From: JAGOEF01 sp964511665
GTDB taxonomy: Bacteria > Bacteroidota > Bacteroidia > Bacteroidales > ML635J-15
NCBI GenBank assembly: GCA_964511665.1
Contig: CAZEHA010000021.1
Coordinates: 1-50,468 of the forward strand
Direction of reading: 5' to 3'
Length of the DNA: 50,468 bases
Positions 47,870 to 50,468 of this stretch are shown piece by piece. Positions within the stretch are counted from its first letter, which is position 1. Each line of letters opens with the position of its first letter. The position numbers were made by a program, and so were the translations under genes. The notes beneath the pieces were generated by a model. The model was not told the origin of the DNA. It saw only the letters and a list, made by a program, of their open reading frames with translations, and made no database searches.

Positions 47870-48457
47870 TTATAATTTTGTTACCAATAATATTTCGTTA
47901 TTAATTACATCGACAACTTTTACCATGCTGCCATTTTTCAGTTCTTCGGTGTCGTCGGTAACCGCATCGAGGGTCTGAAAACCGTGGAAGTTGAGTTGCA
48001 CCTTTCCGGCTGAGGCACGTTGAGCTGGTATATTCAAATATACCGTAGCCGTTTTACCTATTGCATTTTTTAGTTTCATACTGCCATCCTCGGCCAGTTT
48101 ACCCATATAATAAATAAGCAAGGCCATAATGAGCATCATGAGCAAACCTGCTACAACCGAAATAATAATAGTGAGGATAGTTCCAATACCGGCAGCCGAA
48201 CAGGCAATACCTGTCCAACTGAAAATTGTAAAGAACCCCACCAGATTTTTGATACTGATAAACTGAAAACCGATACCCATATCGCTGTCAACAGCCACAT
48301 CGGCATCGCCGGTTGAAGCGGTAGAATCGAAATCGCCGCCGATTAAGGTCATAATCAATTGAAAAATGAAAACCAAACTGAAAGGTATAGCAATGCACCA
48401 ATACAACTTTTCGGCTATGTCCATAGCCTGCCACCAGGTTTCGATACTTAACATCAT
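47870..48457 (-). CDS. NfeD-like membrane protein
   Basis: About 195 residues. Hydrophobic segments lie near the N-terminus (LYWCIAIPFSLVFIFQLIM) and in the middle (two or three helices from NLVGFFTIFSWTGIACSAAG to LLIYYMGKLA). The C-terminal 70 residues (IGKTATVYLNIPAQRASAGK, GSMVKVVDVINNEILLV) form a small beta domain of the OB-fold type seen in NfeD proteins. The frame extends to a GTG at 48523, but ATG 48457 is preferred: a promoter-like GTTG and TACTTTTA pair (minus strand, -7 box at plus 48484-48491) lies between the two positions. It forms an operon with the flotillin gene and probably works in the same membrane scaffold. Confidence 0.83.
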   Translation of the reverse strand: MMLSIETWWQAMDIAEKLYWCIAIPFSLVFIFQLIMTLIGGDFDSTASTGDADVAVDSDMGIGFQFISIKNLVGFFTIFSWTGIACSAAGIGTILTIIISVVAGLLMMLIMALLIYYMGKLAEDGSMKLKNAIGKTATVYLNIPAQRASAGKVQLNFHGFQTLDAVTDDTEELKNGSMVKVVDVINNEILLVTKL

Positions 48458-48600
48458 AGTTGCTCGTGTTTTAATTAGACCGATAAAAGTAATAATTTTG
48501 TTTAGCTTAATGCAACAAAACACTATAAAAGAATGTTAAACACAGAAGCTTTTTATTAACAATTGTTTACATTATTTTTATAGCATAAATTTTTTCATTG

Positions 48601-49257
48601 ATGAAAGCGGTAATTTTAGGAGCAAGCGGACTCACCGGATCATTTCTCACACAGCAACTTATTGCCGACGAGAAGTTTACCGAAATTGTGGCCCTTACAC
48701 GACGGCATCTCAATATTCAATCGCCGCGGCTTACCAATCATGTAGTCGATTTTTCGAAACCGGAGCAGTGGGCAGGCTATGTTGTTGGCGATGTATTGTT
48801 TTTGTGCATGGGCACTACCCGCCGTGATGCCAAATCGAAAAAAGCGCAGTATGAAGTAGACTATACTTTTCAGTACCAAGCAGCAAAAGCAGCAAAAAAC
48901 AACGGAGTTACCGGTTGTGTTATTGTCAGCTCGATGGGTGCCAATGCAAAATCGGTTTTTTTCTACACCCGCATGAAAGGAGAACTCGACGAGCGCATCA
49001 GGCTAATGGAATTCGACAATTATGTTATTCTGCGACCCGGTCAAATAGAAGGCAAACGGCATAAGCCGCGCCTGGCCGAAAGCATAGCAGTAAGCATAAT
49101 GCATTGCATGAATCGTTTCGGTATTCTCAGAAAATACACCCCCATTCATGCCCAAAAGCTGGCCACTGCCATGATTAACGGGGCATTGCTACGCAGCGGC
49201 ACACAAGTTTTTACGCTCCACGAAGTGCATCAACTATCGGAAAAAACTTCACCATAA
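48601..49257 (+). CDS. SDR-like NAD(P)-binding protein, HTATIP2/TIP30 type
   Basis: A 218-residue cytoplasmic protein with the N-terminal Rossmann motif VILGASGLTGSFL, LFLCMGTTRRDAKSKKAQYEVDY and VIVSSMGANAKSVFFYTRMKGELD, where Tyr and Lys take the usual short-chain dehydrogenase positions (YTRMK). The later ILRPGQIEGKRHKPR fits atypical SDRs related to HTATIP2/TIP30. A TTG three bases earlier is not used. The substrate is unknown. It diverges from the NfeD/flotillin operon and is followed 32 bases later by the metallophosphoesterase gene. Confidence 0.87.
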   Translation: MKAVILGASGLTGSFLTQQLIADEKFTEIVALTRRHLNIQSPRLTNHVVDFSKPEQWAGYVVGDVLFLCMGTTRRDAKSKKAQYEVDYTFQYQAAKAAKNNGVTGCVIVSSMGANAKSVFFYTRMKGELDERIRLMEFDNYVILRPGQIEGKRHKPRLAESIAVSIMHCMNRFGILRKYTPIHAQKLATAMINGALLRSGTQVFTLHEVHQLSEKTSP

Positions 49258-49289
49258 CAACAATTGTTGAATTTTTCTAAACACATCGC

Positions 49290-50468
49290 ATGAAACCATC
49301 ATTCATTATAATTCCGTTACTTATTCTGAGCCTGAGCCTTCTGAGCGATTGGTACGTGTTACAGGGTGTGAAAACCATAGCATCACGATGGAGCTCTCCG
49401 GGCATTGCAAAACTTCTGCGTACCATTTATATTTCGCTTAGTACCATGATATTGGCCGGATTGTTTGCCGGCATCCTTAGTATGTCGGGGAAAGAGGCAT
49501 TCACATTGCTTTTTCGTATTTTTCTAAATGCTTTTTTGGTATGGACTGCCGCCAGGTTGGTGTTTATACTGGCATTATCGGCCGAAGACCTCACACGCCT
49601 GATAAGAGGACTAGTGTTGCTAATACAACATAAAACCTTTGTTTTACCCCCGCGACACATGGCAGTAAGTATAAGTGCAGCTACACTGATGCTTGCTACC
49701 ATTCTTATTTTTATTCATGGAATTGTTGTGAATAAGCATAATTATAAGATACGTTACGAGACAGTTATCTATCCTGATTTACCCGAATCATTCGATGGAA
49801 TTACTATTGTTCAAATATCCGATTTTCATGCAGGAAGTCTTACAAACATAGAAGCAGTGCAAGCAGGTATCGAAAAAATCAAGGCATTGCAACCCGATAT
49901 ACTTGTGTTTACAGGCGACATGGTAAACAACCTTGCCGATGAATTTGCTCCTTTTGTTGATCTGTTTTCGGCAATAAACCCGCCTCTCGGAAAATATGCC
50001 GTATTAGGTAACCACGACTATGGCGACTATGTGCCTTGGAAACGTGAAGAAGACAAACAGAAGAATCTGGCTAAGCTGATTGCATTTGAGGAACAAGCGG
50101 GTTTCAACGTGTTGCTCAACGAGGCCGTGCCCGTAGTTTTGAACAGCGACACTTTATATGTAGCCGGTGTAGAAAACTGGGGGCATAATTTTGTGAAAAA
50201 AGGCAATTTGAGGCAAGCTCTTCAACAGCTGTCGCCGAGCGATTTTATCATACTGCTATCACACGACCCTTCGCACTGGGACGCTGAAGTAAAAAACCAT
50301 GAGTACAACATTGCATTAACACTGTCGGGGCACACACATGGCTTTCAGTTTGGGATAGAAATCGGCAAATTCAAATGGAGTCCCGTGCAGCTTATGTATA
50401 AATCGTGGGCTGGGCTTGATGAACATCGGGGGAGGCACCGCTACATTAACCGTGGTTTTGGATATATT
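49290..50468 (+). CDS. Membrane-anchored metallophosphoesterase (partial)
   Basis: The frame opens with ATG at 49290 and is still open at the right edge (393 codons visible). The first 150 residues carry several membrane segments (IIIPLLILSLSLLS region, TIYISLSTMILAGLFAGILS, LLFRIFLNAFLVWT, SISAATLMLATILIFIHGIV). A calcineurin-like phosphoesterase domain follows, with all metal-binding motifs seen: ISDFHAG, FTGDMVNN, LGNHDYGDY, LLSHDPSHW and LSGHTHGFQFG. The layout resembles YkuE-type enzymes, whose catalytic domain faces the outside of the cytoplasmic membrane. Only the last residues are missing (INRGFGYI at the edge). The substrate cannot be told. Confidence 0.9.
   Translation, partial: MKPSFIIIPLLILSLSLLSDWYVLQGVKTIASRWSSPGIAKLLRTIYISLSTMILAGLFAGILSMSGKEAFTLLFRIFLNAFLVWTAARLVFILALSAEDLTRLIRGLVLLIQHKTFVLPPRHMAVSISAATLMLATILIFIHGIVVNKHNYKIRYETVIYPDLPESFDGITIVQISDFHAGSLTNIEAVQAGIEKIKALQPDILVFTGDMVNNLADEFAPFVDLFSAINPPLGKYAVLGNHDYGDYVPWKREEDKQKNLAKLIAFEEQAGFNVLLNEAVPVVLNSDTLYVAGVENWGHNFVKKGNLRQALQQLSPSDFIILLSHDPSHWDAEVKNHEYNIALTLSGHTHGFQFGIEIGKFKWSPVQLMYKSWAGLDEHRGRHRYINRGFGYI

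Overview
The window looks like a chromosome segment of a Bacteroidota bacterium, probably of the Bacteroidales type. The reasons are: a C-terminal type IX secretion (T9SS) sorting domain on one giant protein, PorT-like outer-membrane barrels, FISUMP (Fibrobacter succinogenes major paralogous) domains, the dapB-lepB-lepB-like-wbqC gene order, AT-rich spacers, and a promoter of the Bacteroidota TTTG/TAnnTTTG type before recQ. I see no tRNA, rRNA, CRISPR array, transposase, integrase or phage gene. Genus cannot be fixed by eye.

Positions 1-12828 are mostly housekeeping. A membrane sensor protein cut by the left edge diverges from a tight plus-strand operon: dapB, signal peptidase I, a second signal-peptidase-like protein that has lost its catalytic residues, and a WbqC-family protein. 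This operon converges with a minus-strand operon running guaB, a double-parvulin isomerase, a SurA-like lipoprotein without a parvulin domain, a SurA-like double-parvulin protein and a cyclophilin. recQ diverges from guaB.

Positions 12829-32007 are accessory and envelope-related. They hold a 3,197-residue secreted T9SS protein with PPC repeats, a long repeat-rich beta region and a C-terminal sorting domain; a TPR membrane protein overlapping a VanZ-like protein that appears fused to an Mth938-like domain; an exported WD40-caspase protein two bases from a predicted outer-membrane protein; a PorT-like barrel; a stand-alone HsdR_N nuclease-fold protein; a DUF6265-like protein; and a tocopherol-cyclase-family protein. 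Two related GC-richer inverted-repeat elements lie in spacers at about 12.9 kb and 25.2 kb.

Positions 32008-46236 are a surface-protein locus: two large FISUMP proteins with a PorT-like barrel gene between them, all on the minus strand. The larger has ten FISUMP modules alternating with fibronectin-like domains, about 920 bp per unit. Both carry a T9SS-tail-like module near the N-terminus instead of the C-terminus.

Positions 46364-50468 hold a terminator, a flotillin/NfeD pair, an SDR-like NAD(P)-binding protein and a membrane metallophosphoesterase cut by the right edge.

No single stretch is clearly a known defence or mobile system. The strongest candidates for something undescribed are the N-terminally placed sorting-like modules of the FISUMP proteins, the nested inverted repeats, the VanZ-Mth938 fusion and the exported caspase gene next to an outer-membrane protein. 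Several start codons were chosen by hand, because the longest reading frame began at TTG or GTG or ran into the neighbouring gene.
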